Below are positions 7,358 to 17,027 of a stretch of 64,000 bases of DNA, piece by piece; positions within the stretch are counted from its first letter, which is position 1; every line of letters begins with the position of its first letter. A model generated the notes under the pieces. It worked only from the letters and a program-made list of their open reading frames with translations. It did no database searches and was not told where the DNA came from. The DNA is from Bog-473 sp963736525 (GTDB lineage: Bacteria > Actinomycetota > Acidimicrobiia > Acidimicrobiales > RAAP-2): positions 306,123 through 370,122 of the forward strand of contig CAVTPF010000016.1 of assembly GCA_963736525.1 (NCBI GenBank), read 5' to 3'. The position numbers and the translations under genes are program-made.

Positions 7358-8639
7358 CGAGGCGGCCGCCCCCACCATCCTCCACGTCGACATGGACGCG
7401 TTCTTCGCGTCGGTCGAGGTGCTCGACGATCCCTCGTTGGCCGGCCGGCCGGTGATCGTCGGTGGGGCGGGCGCCCGCGGCGTCGTGGCCTCGTGCACCT
7501 ACGAGGCCCGCGCCTTCGGGGTGCACTCGGCCATGCCGTCGGTGCGGGCCCGCCAGCTCTGCCCCGACGCCATCTTCCTCTCCGGCCGCCACAGCCGGTA
7601 TGCGGAGGTCAGCGCGCAGCTGCACAAGATCCTGCAGGACGTCACCCCGCAGGTGGAGCCGATCGGCCTCGACGAGGCCTTCATGGACGTCGCCGGCGCG
7701 GTGCGGCTCCTCGGGCCGCCCGAGCAGATCGCCCACGGTCTTCGCCGGCGCGTCCACGACGAACTCGGCCTCGGCTGTGCGGTCGGCATCGGGCGTTCCA
7801 AGATGATCGCCAAGCTCGCCTCGCGTGCCGCCAAGCCGCGGGCAAGCCGCACCGGGCTCGAACCGGGTCCCGGCGTCTATGTCGTCCAACCCGACCGGGA
7901 GCTCGATTTCCTGCACCGCCACGACGTCGAGGCACTGTGGGGGGTGGGTCCCGCCACCGCCAAGCGCCTGCACGAGCTCGGGGTGCGCACCGTCGGTGAC
8001 CTCGCCGCTCTCCCGCTCGACACGGTGGTGCGCCGGCTCGGCAAGGCCAGCGGTGCCCACCTGGCTGCCCTGGCGCGCGGCGAGGACCCGGACCCGGTCA
8101 ATCCCCACCGGCCCAACAAGTCGATCGGGCACGAGGAGACCTTCAGCCAGGACCTCGTCGATCCGCACGAGCTGGAGCGCCATGCGCTGCGCATGGCCGA
8201 GTCCGTGGCGACGATGTTGCGCCGGGAGTCGAGCTCCGCCAGGACCATCACCGTGAAGGTCAAGTTCCGAGACTTCTCGCTCCAGACGCGATCGCACACC
8301 CTGCCCAGGGCCGTCGCGACGGGCGGGGCCATCGGGCAGGTGGCCGCCGCCCTGCTCGCCGGCGTCGATCCCGGCGAGGGGATCCGGCTGCTCGGGGTCA
8401 GCGCCTCGGGGTTGCGTGCCGGCGGCGCCGACCAGCTGTCGTTCGATCTCGGGGACGGCCTGGACGAGGCGAACCAGAGCGCCATGGCGCGGGAGCAGTC
8501 CTGGCAGGACGTGACCGCGGCGGTCGACGCGATCCGGACCCGCTTCGGGACGTCCTCGGTGGGCTCGGCCGCCATGGTGACCGACGAAGGGGTGCAGGTG
8601 CCGGCCCGCCGTGACGCGCCGTGGGGGCCGGACCACTGA
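7350..8639 (+). CDS. dinB: DNA polymerase IV (Y family)
   Basis: 429 aa from a GTG. Catalytic motifs of Y-family polymerases are present: HVDMDAFFASVE (Asp14, Asp16 region), SCTYEARAFGV, and GLDEAFMDV with the Asp-Glu pair. A helix-hairpin-helix thumb (about 190-215, LWGVGPATAKRLHELGV) and the little finger follow. Near the C-terminus QLSFDL fits the beta-clamp-binding motif. It carries out error-prone translesion synthesis. No LexA box sits directly in front, so SOS control, if any, would come from the LysM-gene promoter by read-through. Confidence 0.93.
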   Translation: MPDEAAAPTILHVDMDAFFASVEVLDDPSLAGRPVIVGGAGARGVVASCTYEARAFGVHSAMPSVRARQLCPDAIFLSGRHSRYAEVSAQLHKILQDVTPQVEPIGLDEAFMDVAGAVRLLGPPEQIAHGLRRRVHDELGLGCAVGIGRSKMIAKLASRAAKPRASRTGLEPGPGVYVVQPDRELDFLHRHDVEALWGVGPATAKRLHELGVRTVGDLAALPLDTVVRRLGKASGAHLAALARGEDPDPVNPHRPNKSIGHEETFSQDLVDPHELERHALRMAESVATMLRRESSSARTITVKVKFRDFSLQTRSHTLPRAVATGGAIGQVAAALLAGVDPGEGIRLLGVSASGLRAGGADQLSFDLGDGLDEANQSAMAREQSWQDVTAAVDAIRTRFGTSSVGSAAMVTDEGVQVPARRDAPWGPDH

Positions 8640-8750
8640 GCCCTCAGCCGGATGGCCACCAGCGGATCCAGTAAGCGTCTGAGGTCGTTTAACGGTTGTC
8701 GTCTCTTACGCAACGTTGCGCATGACCAGCGCAGACAGTTTCGTCGTTCG

Positions 8751-8975
8751 TCACGGTTCTGAACCATTCGGAGGCGTTTGTAGCCGCCATGTAGCCACGG
8801 AGATGGCAGCGATGGGGAGGTCCTCATAGACCGTGATGTTGCCGGCTGGCATGTGGGCGTCGGTCGCCAGAAACGCTGCTGCAGCCAGGCCCCCGATCCC
8901 ACCTCCGATGATGTGTGCCGTCTTGCGTTCGATGCCGTCCGGAACGGTGGCGTTGACGCGATCGTAGAAGAGCAT
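8751..8975 (-). pseudogene. Oleate hydratase N-terminal stub
   Basis: From the ATG at 8975, with a good ribosome site (AGAGAGGA), the frame encodes a near-canonical start of an FAD-dependent oleate hydratase (myosin-cross-reactive antigen family): AHIIGGGIGGLAAAAFL, then ATDAHMPAGNITVYEDLP. Homology stops after about 57 residues and the frame ends at residue 74. A full protein is over 500 residues. The rest of the gene is missing from the window, so this is a deletion remnant. Confidence 0.6.
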
Positions 8976-9130
8976 TTCGTCCTCTCTCGTGCCGGATGTC
9001 TCCTTGAGCAGCTAACTCGTCGGCCCCGGCATTCGCTAGGGTAAATAGTCTCTAAGTCTTCTCCGGGAGCAACTTGCGACGTAGCAAGCCGCATCCGCGA
9101 AGTGCCGATACCAATTTGGTTCTGGGTATC

Positions 9131-9180
9131 GCCGAACGCCGGTCTGGGGTGCCATTCTGCGGCACCCTGGGGGCACCCCT
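9131..9180 (-). repeat. Dispersed two-hairpin repeat, leftmost copy
   Basis: CCGGTCTGGGGTGCC, then GCGGCACCCTGGGG. A diverged copy of the repeat family described in the findings. Strand '-' marks copies reading GCCCCAGTTCGCCGGGACGGGG on the given strand; strand '+' marks copies reading CCCCGTCCCGGCGAACTGGGGC. It lies in the roughly 370-bp gap between the oleate hydratase stub and the ABC gene; nothing else is seen there. Confidence 0.5.
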
Positions 9181-9349
9181 CGACGCGCAATGGCCCGCGC
9201 GTTATGGGTCACCGATCCAAGCGCAGATCGCCGATTTTGGCGCGGCGCCGATGTTCGAGGAGTTGATCACAAGCGCGCGCCGAATTCCGCCAATCTGCGC
9301 CGTCAAGTCCAAGTCGCGGGGCCACCCAGCCAATGTTGGCTAGTTGACT

Positions 9350-11281
9350 TCAGCTCGCGACAGCTTCGGTGAACTGGCTCTGGTAGAGCTCGTAGTAGAA
9401 GCCGTGGCGCTCAAGGAGACCTCGATGCGTTCCCTGCTCCACAATGCGCCCCTCGTTCATCACGATGATCGTGTCGGCGTCGCGGATTGTCGAGAGCCGG
9501 TGCGCAATGACGAAACTGGTCCGCCCTTGGCGCAACCGCGCCATGGCTTGCTGTATGAGGATCTCGGTGCGGGTGTCGACGTTACTGGTCGCCTCGTCGA
9601 GGATGAGGATGCTCGGGTCGGCGAGAAACGCCCTCGCGATCGTGAGTAGCTGCTTCTGGCCAGAGGAGAGGTTGGCAGCATCCTCGTCGAGCAAGGTGTC
9701 GTACCCGTCGGGCAGAGTCCTCACGAAATGGTCGACGTAGGAAGCTGTGGCCGAAGCGACTATCTCCGCTTCGGTCGCGCCCGGCTTCCCGTACGCGAGG
9801 TTCTCGCGGATCGTCCCCGCGAACAGCCAGGTGTCCTGGAGAACCATTCCGAAGGCGCTTCTCACCGCGTCACGGGTCAGGTCCTTGTAGTCGATCCCGT
9901 CCAAGGTGATGCGCCCGGAATCGATCTCGTAGAAGCGGACCAGCAGGTTGACCAGCGTCGTCTTGCCGGCACCGGTGGGTCCGACGATCGCCACGCTCTG
10001 ACCGGGAGCCACATCGAGGTTGAAGTCCTCGATCAAGGGCTCGTCCGGCTCGTAGCGGAAGAAGACGTGCTCCAGCTTGACCGCCCCGGCCGCTCCACGG
10101 CGAGGTGCCCGGAGCTCGGCCGGTGCCCGGTCGGCTGCTTCCTCTTCGGCGTCGAGGAACTCGAAGACACGTTCCGCTGAGGCCATGCCCGACTGCAGGA
10201 GGTTCATCTGGCTCGCGATCTGGGTGATCGGCATGGTGAACTGGCGCGAGTACAAGATGAACGCCTGCACGTCGCCGAGTGAGATGAGGCCCGAAGCGAC
10301 CCTGTAGCCACCGAGCACGGCGATCACCACGTAGTTGAGGTTGGCGATGAACTGCATCGAGGGCTGGATAACCCCGGACAAGAACTGGGCCCGGAAGCTC
10401 GACTCGTAGAGGCGTTTGTTCTGGCGAGCGAACTCGTCGATGGTGGCCTTGCGGCGTCCGAAGACCTGCACCAGGGTATGCCCGGTGTGGGTCTCCTCGA
10501 CCAGGCCGTTCAGCGTGCCGGTGCGGTCCCACTGCGCGCCGAACTGGACCTGGGAACGCCTCGCAATGAGGAAGGTGACCACCATGGCCAGCGGAATCGT
10601 CACCGCTGAGACAGCAGCGAGCAGCGGCGAGATCCAGAACATCACCCCGAGCACGCCGCAGATCGTGAGCACCGAGGTCAGCAGCTGGCTGAGGCCCTGC
10701 TGGATAGTCGTCGTGAGGTTGTCGATGTCGTTGGTGACCCTGCTCAAGATGTCGCCGTGTGGATGGCTGTCGAAGTAACGAAGCGGCAGCCGGGTGAGCT
10801 TGTCCTCGACTTCGCGTCGAAGACCGAACATGGCACGCTGGGTGACCCCCGCCAGGATGTAACCCTGGGCGTAATTGAAGGCGGCTCCGAGCAGGTAGAC
10901 GAGCGCGGCCAGGCCGAGGACCCGTCCCAGTTCTGTGAGATCGACTCCCCTTCCGGGAATCACGTTCATCCCCGAGATCATCGATGCGATCTGGCCCTCG
11001 CCGTGAGCCCGGAGCGTCGCGATGGCCTGGGATTTTGTCGTCCCAGGCTTCAAGAACTTGCCGATGACCCCGTTGAACAAGACGTTCGTAGCGTTGCCGA
11101 TGATCCACGGCCCGCTCACGGTGAACCCCACCGAAACGAGGCTGAACAGCACGGCCGCGACAAGTCGGAGTCGCTCGGGACGCAAGCGGGTAAAGAGCCG
11201 TCGCAAGGTGCCCCAGAAGTCCTTGCTGCGCTCCACTGGAGCCCCACCGGCGCCCATGCGCATCGCGGCCCCGGGTCGCAT
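9350..11281 (-). CDS. ABC exporter half-transporter, subunit with catalytic ATP site
   Basis: 643 aa. N-terminal six-helix exporter domain (about 30-340), then an ATPase domain with Walker A GPTGAGKTTL, signature NLSSGQKQLL, Walker B ILILDEATSNVD with the catalytic Glu, and switch His in VIAHRLSTI. The start ATG at 11281 overlaps the upstream subunit's stop (TGATG). Pairing with a degenerate partner is typical of heterodimeric type IV exporters such as TM287/288 or Rv1272c/Rv1273c. The cargo (drug or lipid) is unknown. The frame is open further upstream, but that part lies inside the partner gene and is not homologous. Confidence 0.9.
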   Translation of the reverse strand: MRPGAAMRMGAGGAPVERSKDFWGTLRRLFTRLRPERLRLVAAVLFSLVSVGFTVSGPWIIGNATNVLFNGVIGKFLKPGTTKSQAIATLRAHGEGQIASMISGMNVIPGRGVDLTELGRVLGLAALVYLLGAAFNYAQGYILAGVTQRAMFGLRREVEDKLTRLPLRYFDSHPHGDILSRVTNDIDNLTTTIQQGLSQLLTSVLTICGVLGVMFWISPLLAAVSAVTIPLAMVVTFLIARRSQVQFGAQWDRTGTLNGLVEETHTGHTLVQVFGRRKATIDEFARQNKRLYESSFRAQFLSGVIQPSMQFIANLNYVVIAVLGGYRVASGLISLGDVQAFILYSRQFTMPITQIASQMNLLQSGMASAERVFEFLDAEEEAADRAPAELRAPRRGAAGAVKLEHVFFRYEPDEPLIEDFNLDVAPGQSVAIVGPTGAGKTTLVNLLVRFYEIDSGRITLDGIDYKDLTRDAVRSAFGMVLQDTWLFAGTIRENLAYGKPGATEAEIVASATASYVDHFVRTLPDGYDTLLDEDAANLSSGQKQLLTIARAFLADPSILILDEATSNVDTRTEILIQQAMARLRQGRTSFVIAHRLSTIRDADTIIVMNEGRIVEQGTHRGLLERHGFYYELYQSQFTEAVAS

Positions 11282-13014
11282 CAGGCCGCTGCCTCCTCCC
11301 CCAGCTGGGAGACGACGATTTCGCGATACGGATCGCAGCTCGCCATGAGGTCGTGGTGCGTGCCGATCCCAGCGACCTGGCCGTTGTCGAGCACGATGAT
11401 CTGATCCGCATGCATGATCGTGCTCACACGTTGGGCCACGATGACGACCGTGGCGTCGCCCGTCGCGGCCTTTAACGCCGCACGCAGCTTCGCGTCGGTC
11501 GTGGCGTCGAGTGCAGAGAAGCAGTCGTCGAAGAGGTAGACCGGGGGTCTCTTGACGAGCGCCCTGGCGATCGAGAGCCGCTGGCGCTGTCCCCCAGAGA
11601 CGTTCGTGCCGCCCTGGTCGATGGGGGCGTCGAGGCCGAAGGGCATGGTCGCGACGAAATCGCTTGCCTGGGCGACTTCCAAGGCGTGCCAGAGCTGGGC
11701 GTCTGTCGCCTCGGGATTTCCGAACCTCAGGTTGCTGGCTACGGTGCCGTTGAACAAGAAGGCCTCTTGGGGAACCAGACCGAGCGAGCTCCATAGCTCT
11801 TCTTGCTCCTGGGCACGCACATCCACGCCGTTCACGAGCACGGCGCCGTGCGTGGGTTCCAAAAAGCGCGGGACCAGACTCAGAAGCGTCGTCTTCCCGC
11901 TCCCCGTTCCGCCGATGATCGCGCTGGTCTCGCCCGGGCGGAGCGTGAAGGAGATGTCCTTGAGGACCGGGCGCTCGCTTCCGGGATAGCCGAAGCTCAC
12001 ATTCTCGAACTCCACGAGGCCGTTGCGCGTGGTGGGCCTGATAGGCGACGGCGTGTCGGCGATCGACGGGGTGGTGTCCAGCACCGCTTGGACTCGCTCC
12101 GCGCTCGCCATCGCTCGCGGCAGCAGGATGGCCATCATCACCGCCATCATCACCGCCATCAGGATCTGTGAGATGTAGATGAGGAAGGCTGTGAGGTTTC
12201 CGATCGGCAACGATCCCTCGGCTACGAGCCTGCCGCCGAACCACAAGACCGCCACGCTCGAGAGGTTCAAGATGCCCATCACGGCGGGAAGCATGAGAGC
12301 GAAGATCCTGTTAACCCGCAGTGCGGTTCTGGTCAGCTCTGCGTTCGCCTCGCCGAAGCGCTCTGCCTCTGGTCGATTTCGGACGAAAGCGCGAATCACC
12401 CGTACTCCGGTGATCTGCTCGCGAAGGACCTGGTTGATCCGGTCGATCTTGACCTGCATCGTTCGAAACTGCGGCACCACCATCACGAGAACGATCCCGA
12501 TGAACACCAGCATTACCGGGACCGCCACAACCAGCAGAAGGGAAAGTGGTCCCCCCTCCTTTATGGCGAGGATCACGCCGCCGACGCTCATGATCGGTGC
12601 GATGACCATGAGCGTGAGCGCAATCTGCAAGAAGAGCTGGATCTGCTGGATGTCGTTCGTGTTGCGGGTGATGAGAGAGGGTGTTCCGAAGCGGTCCATG
12701 TCACGGGCCGAGAAAGTCTGCACCCGCTCAAAGACGGCCTCACGGATGTCTGCACCCGCTCCCATTGCGATGCGCGACGCGAAGTACACCGCCACGATCG
12801 CGACCACGCCAACTCCGAGAGCGACGCCGAGCATGAGCGCACCGGTGGTCAAGATGTAGTGGAGGTTGCCTGCGACCACCCCTTCGTTGATGATGTCGGC
12901 GCTGAGGTTGGGCAGGTACAGGTTCCCTATGGTCTGGATCACCAGGAGCGTGACCACCAAAGTGATCTGGCGGACATAGCGCCGCAGGAAGGTGCGGAGG
13001 AGCCGGGTCAGCAT
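11281..13014 (-). CDS. ABC exporter half-transporter, subunit with degenerate ATP site
   Basis: 577 aa. Membrane domain 1-320, ATPase domain after about 335: Walker A GGTGSGKTTL, signature NVSGGQRQRLS, then VYLFDDCFSALD in which the usual Glu after Walker B is Asp. The switch region reads IVAQRVSTI, with Gln where the other subunit has His. Both changes mark the non-hydrolysing site of an asymmetric ABC exporter. First gene of a two-gene operon with the following subunit. Confidence 0.9.
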   Translation of the reverse strand: MLTRLLRTFLRRYVRQITLVVTLLVIQTIGNLYLPNLSADIINEGVVAGNLHYILTTGALMLGVALGVGVVAIVAVYFASRIAMGAGADIREAVFERVQTFSARDMDRFGTPSLITRNTNDIQQIQLFLQIALTLMVIAPIMSVGGVILAIKEGGPLSLLLVVAVPVMLVFIGIVLVMVVPQFRTMQVKIDRINQVLREQITGVRVIRAFVRNRPEAERFGEANAELTRTALRVNRIFALMLPAVMGILNLSSVAVLWFGGRLVAEGSLPIGNLTAFLIYISQILMAVMMAVMMAILLPRAMASAERVQAVLDTTPSIADTPSPIRPTTRNGLVEFENVSFGYPGSERPVLKDISFTLRPGETSAIIGGTGSGKTTLLSLVPRFLEPTHGAVLVNGVDVRAQEQEELWSSLGLVPQEAFLFNGTVASNLRFGNPEATDAQLWHALEVAQASDFVATMPFGLDAPIDQGGTNVSGGQRQRLSIARALVKRPPVYLFDDCFSALDATTDAKLRAALKAATGDATVVIVAQRVSTIMHADQIIVLDNGQVAGIGTHHDLMASCDPYREIVVSQLGEEAAA

Positions 13015-13692
13015 GTCATATGTCCTCGCGTTCGCGGTGCCCTCGACTCACCTGAATCTTCGCTGGATGCACCGTCGGCTGACGCCGACACCGCCGAGCC
13101 CGTGTCATTCCTGCAGGCCCTCGATTACGACCGCGTGCGGAGTGGGACTCGGTCCGTTCGTGTGTCCATTCCGTTGGATGCGGGACGGAGACCAGGACGG
13201 GTGATGCTGCTTCGCGCCCCTCTGGGCTGAGCGGTTGGCGAGGCACTCACCCCAGGATTTTATCGACCATCTCCACATGTGCGGTCCGATGATGTGGACA
13301 TCTCCCGCTCGCTGTGAAGCCAGCGTCGCCGGAAGATCGTTGAAGCGTGCACGGAGATCGGCTCGCTTCTGAGGTGGAACGTTTTGGAGAGCGATAGCAC
13401 GGGTGAGGATAAAAAGCCGAGCCGCTCCGAGGGCACAACGCTTCGCTCGTCGAGCCGGCCTGAGTGCGGCAAATTGGTGAGATGGCGTACCCTAAACGTG
13501 GGACCTAACGGCGGTCTTGGAGCCCTGGTAGCGCCGCTGGCGCGTGTCTGAGCCTGGGGCGGCTTTGCTTCCGGCTAACCCGCCACAAACGAATCAGGCA
13601 CAACGGGGCGTGTGGAAAACTGCCCCAACTCAGCCGTAGAGGGCAAGATGAACCAAGAGCCGACACGGATCGGTGATGAGAGGCAAGTGCGG
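13015..13692. other. Intergenic stretch without a recognised gene
   Basis: About 680 bp between the ABC operon start and the stop of the secreted beta-helix gene. Only short, low-quality frames occur. No clear copy of the dispersed repeat, no tRNA and no terminator hairpin stood out. It should contain the ABC operon promoter, which I could not place. Confidence 0.4.
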
Positions 13693-15705
13693 TCAGTTTT
13701 TGACAGTGATGTTGACGCCCGAACTAAATGCGCTCCCAGTGGTATTGGAGGCCTCGGACACGAGGACGTAGGAACCGTCGGGGACCGTCGTGGTGTTCCA
13801 GTCGTCCAACCATCCGTAGGGGGAGGCCGTGCCCGTGCCGATCATCTTGCCGCCGAAGCCGTAAGAGCCGCCCAAGATCCAGAACTCCACACTGGTGGCG
13901 TTCGATGCGGAGGCGTCAACGTAGGTCGATCCGGACAGCGTCGCCCCGTTCGAGGGGATTAGAACGCTCGTGGTCGGCAGCGGGTTCTTCACGGTGATGC
14001 TGATGCCAGAACTAAATGTGCTTCCGGCCGAGTTGGACGCTTCAGCCACAAGGGCGTATGTGCCGTTGGGGACCGTCGTGGAGTTCCAGTCGCAGAGCCA
14101 TCCGTAGGCGGTTTGCGCGGCTGTGCAGAGCACCGGGGCATTGAAGCCATAGGAGCCGCCGAAGAGCAAGAACTCGACGCTGGTGGCACCCGAGACGGAG
14201 GCATCGAGGTAGGTCGATCCCGACAGCGTCGCCCCCTCTGAGGGGACGAGCACTGCGGTGTTCGGCGCGGGCGTCCACTGGGCGTAGAGCGTGACCGAGC
14301 CGGTCAGGGTGTAGGGCGATGTCAAACCGCTGCCCCCGGTCGGGGCGACAAACCAGCCGTCGAAGCCGTGGCCGGTGTAGCTGGGAGCGCCGGGCAAGGT
14401 GATGGTGGTGCCGTCGAGGCCGCCCAGAGAGCCCACCGCGCTGCCGCCCTCGGAGTTGAAGGTGACAGTGTCAATCAAGCCTTCGAATGCCCCCATGTCA
14501 CAGGGCACGTTGCGGGCAAAACCCCGTTGGTCGGGAACCGAGCAAGCGAGCGACACTCCGTTCTCAGTCACGGGTAGATCGAAGGTCGAAGGGATCGCCT
14601 CGAAGGCCGGATCGGGTGCAGTGGTGGTCGGAGATGGGGTCGCAAGCAGCGGCACCGTCTCGGTCTGACCGCCGTTGTAGCCGAGTGTGCCGAGGTAGTC
14701 GCGGATCACACCCGAATCCGAGACGGAGCCGTTCGACGGGCTGAGGCCGCAGGTTCCGTCGTCGTCGACGTTATAGCCCGCGTCCGTGATCTGGGCCGTG
14801 TTGCTGACTTCTTGACACTCGGGACCGCCCCGTTGCTTCGCGATGATGTCCGCAGCCAACGTGATCGGACCCTCGACATAGATGCCACTGGCGTAGTAGC
14901 CCCCAGGCGCGTTCGGCGCCGTAGACGTGTTACCCGAGATGGTCGAGTCCTCGACAGTCGCTGCGGAATCCAAGAACATGGCGATGCCGCCCCCAGCACC
15001 TGAGGCATTGCCCGAGATGGTCGAATCCTCGACGGTCAGTGTGCCGTCGCCAGTGAGGATGCCGCCTCCGTCTGCGGTTGCGCTGTTGCCCGAGATGGTC
15101 GAGTCCTCGATGGTCAGCGACGTGCCGTCTTGGGACCAAATACCGCCGCCGTATCCGGTCGTTGAGGGTGGGCCGGTGATGCCAGCGGTATTGCCCGAGA
15201 TGGTCGAATCCTCGACGGTCAGCGCGCCATTGAAGTCCGCGATGCCACCGCCGTAGAACTCGCCAGCGCCACCCTCGATTACGACTCCCGAGATGGTGAC
15301 GGTGGGTCCCGGGGAAGCCGAGGAGTTCTCGACTAGCACGGTGTTCCCATTGCCTTTCAAGATGACCGTGCTTCCCGGCGCAGTCGGCTGAATGGTAATG
15401 GAAGTCGAGACGTTGAAGCTGGCCCCGCTCGCTGGCTGGTAAGTGCCCGCGGCAAGGTCCACGGTGTCACCGGAGACGGCATCCGCCATTGCCGTCGTGA
15501 GTGTGCAAGCGTCAGCCGTATCCGCGCAGTTGCCGCTTCCGGTCGCGCCCGGTGCAGCGTAAAGAGTGCTGCCGCTTGCCAACGCCGGTGTGCTGGAGAC
15601 TGCAAGCCCGACTAGCGCACCCGAAAACGCCAAGAGGACGCTGCCGAGCACACGGATTAGAACGAAACGCGAGCGAGAAGGGGAGGGTCGGCCTGTTGAC
15701 GTCAC
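13693..15705 (-). CDS. Secreted beta-helix protein with Ig-like C-terminal repeats
   Basis: About 670 aa from a GTG at 15705, chosen because a signal peptide follows directly (FVLIRVLGSVLLAFSGALVG ... PALAS). The frame is open further upstream. Residues about 35-370 form a right-handed beta-helix built on the repeated turn TVEDSTISGN, at least four times. Next comes a Listeria-Bacteroides-type repeat (HGFDGWFVAPTGGSG ... LYAQWTP), then two Ig-like repeats of about 90 aa starting with PSNGATLSGSTY and ending in ITVKN. No LPXTG anchor is seen. The Ig-like module is shared with three other proteins at 48-57.5 kb, suggesting one cell-surface or secreted family. Confidence 0.75.
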   Translation of the reverse strand: MTSTGRPSPSRSRFVLIRVLGSVLLAFSGALVGLAVSSTPALASGSTLYAAPGATGSGNCADTADACTLTTAMADAVSGDTVDLAAGTYQPASGASFNVSTSITIQPTAPGSTVILKGNGNTVLVENSSASPGPTVTISGVVIEGGAGEFYGGGIADFNGALTVEDSTISGNTAGITGPPSTTGYGGGIWSQDGTSLTIEDSTISGNSATADGGGILTGDGTLTVEDSTISGNASGAGGGIAMFLDSAATVEDSTISGNTSTAPNAPGGYYASGIYVEGPITLAADIIAKQRGGPECQEVSNTAQITDAGYNVDDDGTCGLSPSNGSVSDSGVIRDYLGTLGYNGGQTETVPLLATPSPTTTAPDPAFEAIPSTFDLPVTENGVSLACSVPDQRGFARNVPCDMGAFEGLIDTVTFNSEGGSAVGSLGGLDGTTITLPGAPSYTGHGFDGWFVAPTGGSGLTSPYTLTGSVTLYAQWTPAPNTAVLVPSEGATLSGSTYLDASVSGATSVEFLLFGGSYGFNAPVLCTAAQTAYGWLCDWNSTTVPNGTYALVAEASNSAGSTFSSGISITVKNPLPTTSVLIPSNGATLSGSTYVDASASNATSVEFWILGGSYGFGGKMIGTGTASPYGWLDDWNTTTVPDGSYVLVSEASNTTGSAFSSGVNITVKN

Positions 15706-16098
15706 ATATCGGCCATCGCACGGCCACCATCTAGGTCCCCGTGGTACATAACTTGCAGCCGCGATAGCAGCCGATCGGAAATACCGCCTTGAGAGTCCCA
15801 TCGACCCGTCCCTTCCGCCCCGGCATCGCCATGCCGCGCCGAGAACGTAGCCCAATGCCCTCAGGTCGGTCCATGCCGTTGCCCCTCTTTTGTGTCTTCT
15901 GTTCGATGCCGAGGTTCAGTAGGGGATTGTTCCGCCACAATGACACAGCCCCCGATGAGCTGGGTGGGTGACACCCCAGCACCGAACAGAGCATTGGAAC
16001 AAAACTGTCACAACACTCGAACAACTTTGCTCGCTGTCCAATGCCACTTTTACATGGCGTCACGAACGGTGGCCTGAATAGACCCGTTCGGTCTCCGC

Positions 16099-16126
16099 CT
16101 GCCCCCGTGCGCCGGGACTGTGGCCC
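16099..16126 (-). repeat. Dispersed repeat copy (half)
   Basis: GCCCCCGTGCGCCGGGACTG: CCCC-N-CGCCGGGA-type half of the family, just downstream of the methyltransferase stop at 16147. Confidence 0.45.
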
Positions 16127-16146
16127 AGTTTCGGCGCTGGGTCGGC

Positions 16147-16755
16147 TCAGGCCCGCACTCGACCAGCGACCCAGTTGAACGGCTGCGTTGCCCCGCCGGG
16201 TGTCTGGTGCATGATCCGCTGGACTTGGAGCGGTTCGAACGTCTCTCCCAACAGCTCAACCAGCTCGGCCTGGCTGTAGCGCCGGACCTCAAGGTTCGAG
16301 CACTGAGTGGGGCCGTCCTCAGCGAAGGTGCCGATCACGATCGCGCCGCCGGGAAATAGGGCGTGGCGCATGGTTCGCAGGTACGCGGCTCGGGAGTCCT
16401 CATCGACCAGGAAGTGCAACACGGCGCGGTCGTGCCAGACATCCCAGGTCCGAGCCGGCTCCCACTTGGTGACATCGGCGCAAACCCATTTCACGGGAGC
16501 CTCGGGGAGCCGCGCCCGAGCCACGTCGAGGGCGGCCTGGGACAGGTCGAGGACGGTGACATCCGTGTATCCGGCGGCGATGAGATGATCGACCAGGCGC
16601 GAAGCGCCACCGCCGACGTCGAGGAGAGACGCGTTCGGGGTGACCTCCAGCGCGGCCAGGAGCGCAAGGGACTCAGTAGGTTGCTCCTGGAACCATGACA
16701 CGGACTCGGCGCCGACATTTCGGTAACGACTGTCCCAGTGTTCGGTGAGTGTCAC
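16147..16755 (-). CDS. Class I SAM-dependent methyltransferase
   Basis: 202 aa from a GTG at 16755 (VTLTEHWDSRYR). N-terminal HWDSRYRNVGAESVSWFQEQ is typical of a small methyltransferase group related to thiopurine S-methyltransferases. Motif I is ASLLDVGGGASRLVD; then VTVLDLSQAALDVAR and FPGGAIVIGTFAEDGP. The C-terminal EVRRYSQAELVELLG matches the same group. The substrate is unknown. It stands alone, flanked by repeat copies. Confidence 0.75.
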   Translation of the reverse strand: MTLTEHWDSRYRNVGAESVSWFQEQPTESLALLAALEVTPNASLLDVGGGASRLVDHLIAAGYTDVTVLDLSQAALDVARARLPEAPVKWVCADVTKWEPARTWDVWHDRAVLHFLVDEDSRAAYLRTMRHALFPGGAIVIGTFAEDGPTQCSNLEVRRYSQAELVELLGETFEPLQVQRIMHQTPGGATQPFNWVAGRVRA

Positions 16756-16814
16756 GCCAACGAGGTTATGGCAACCACACGCCAAACCTGAATCGAAATG
16801 TCCCCGTCGCCCCT

Positions 16815-16842
16815 GCCCCACTTCGCCGGGACGGGGCGGGGG
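16815..16842 (-). repeat. Dispersed repeat copy
   Basis: GCCCCACTTCGCCGGGACGG, then GGCGGGG: a good match to the CCCCAGTTCGCCGGGACGGGG half, in the gap between the methyltransferase and the MFS gene. Confidence 0.6.
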
Positions 16843-17027
16843 TCGTTTCGCGCAAGTGTTACCCGCCACCTGCAGTGTCATCAACCGTTCGCGGGACTCC
16901 ATGACGTTCGAGGCGAACCTTCTAGGGTCGTCCTACGTCGAACCGGCGGCGGGACCTTCTGAGCCCTTCAACCGCTCGTCAGGGCACCCAACGTTCCCAC
17001 CGGGGGAGGCCCCCCGCCTGATAATGC

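Noticed and set aside
9350..12244. A single 964-aa ABC protein
   Set aside because: The first 320 codons overlap the partner gene in another frame and are Arg/Pro-rich; the real start is the ATG at 11281.
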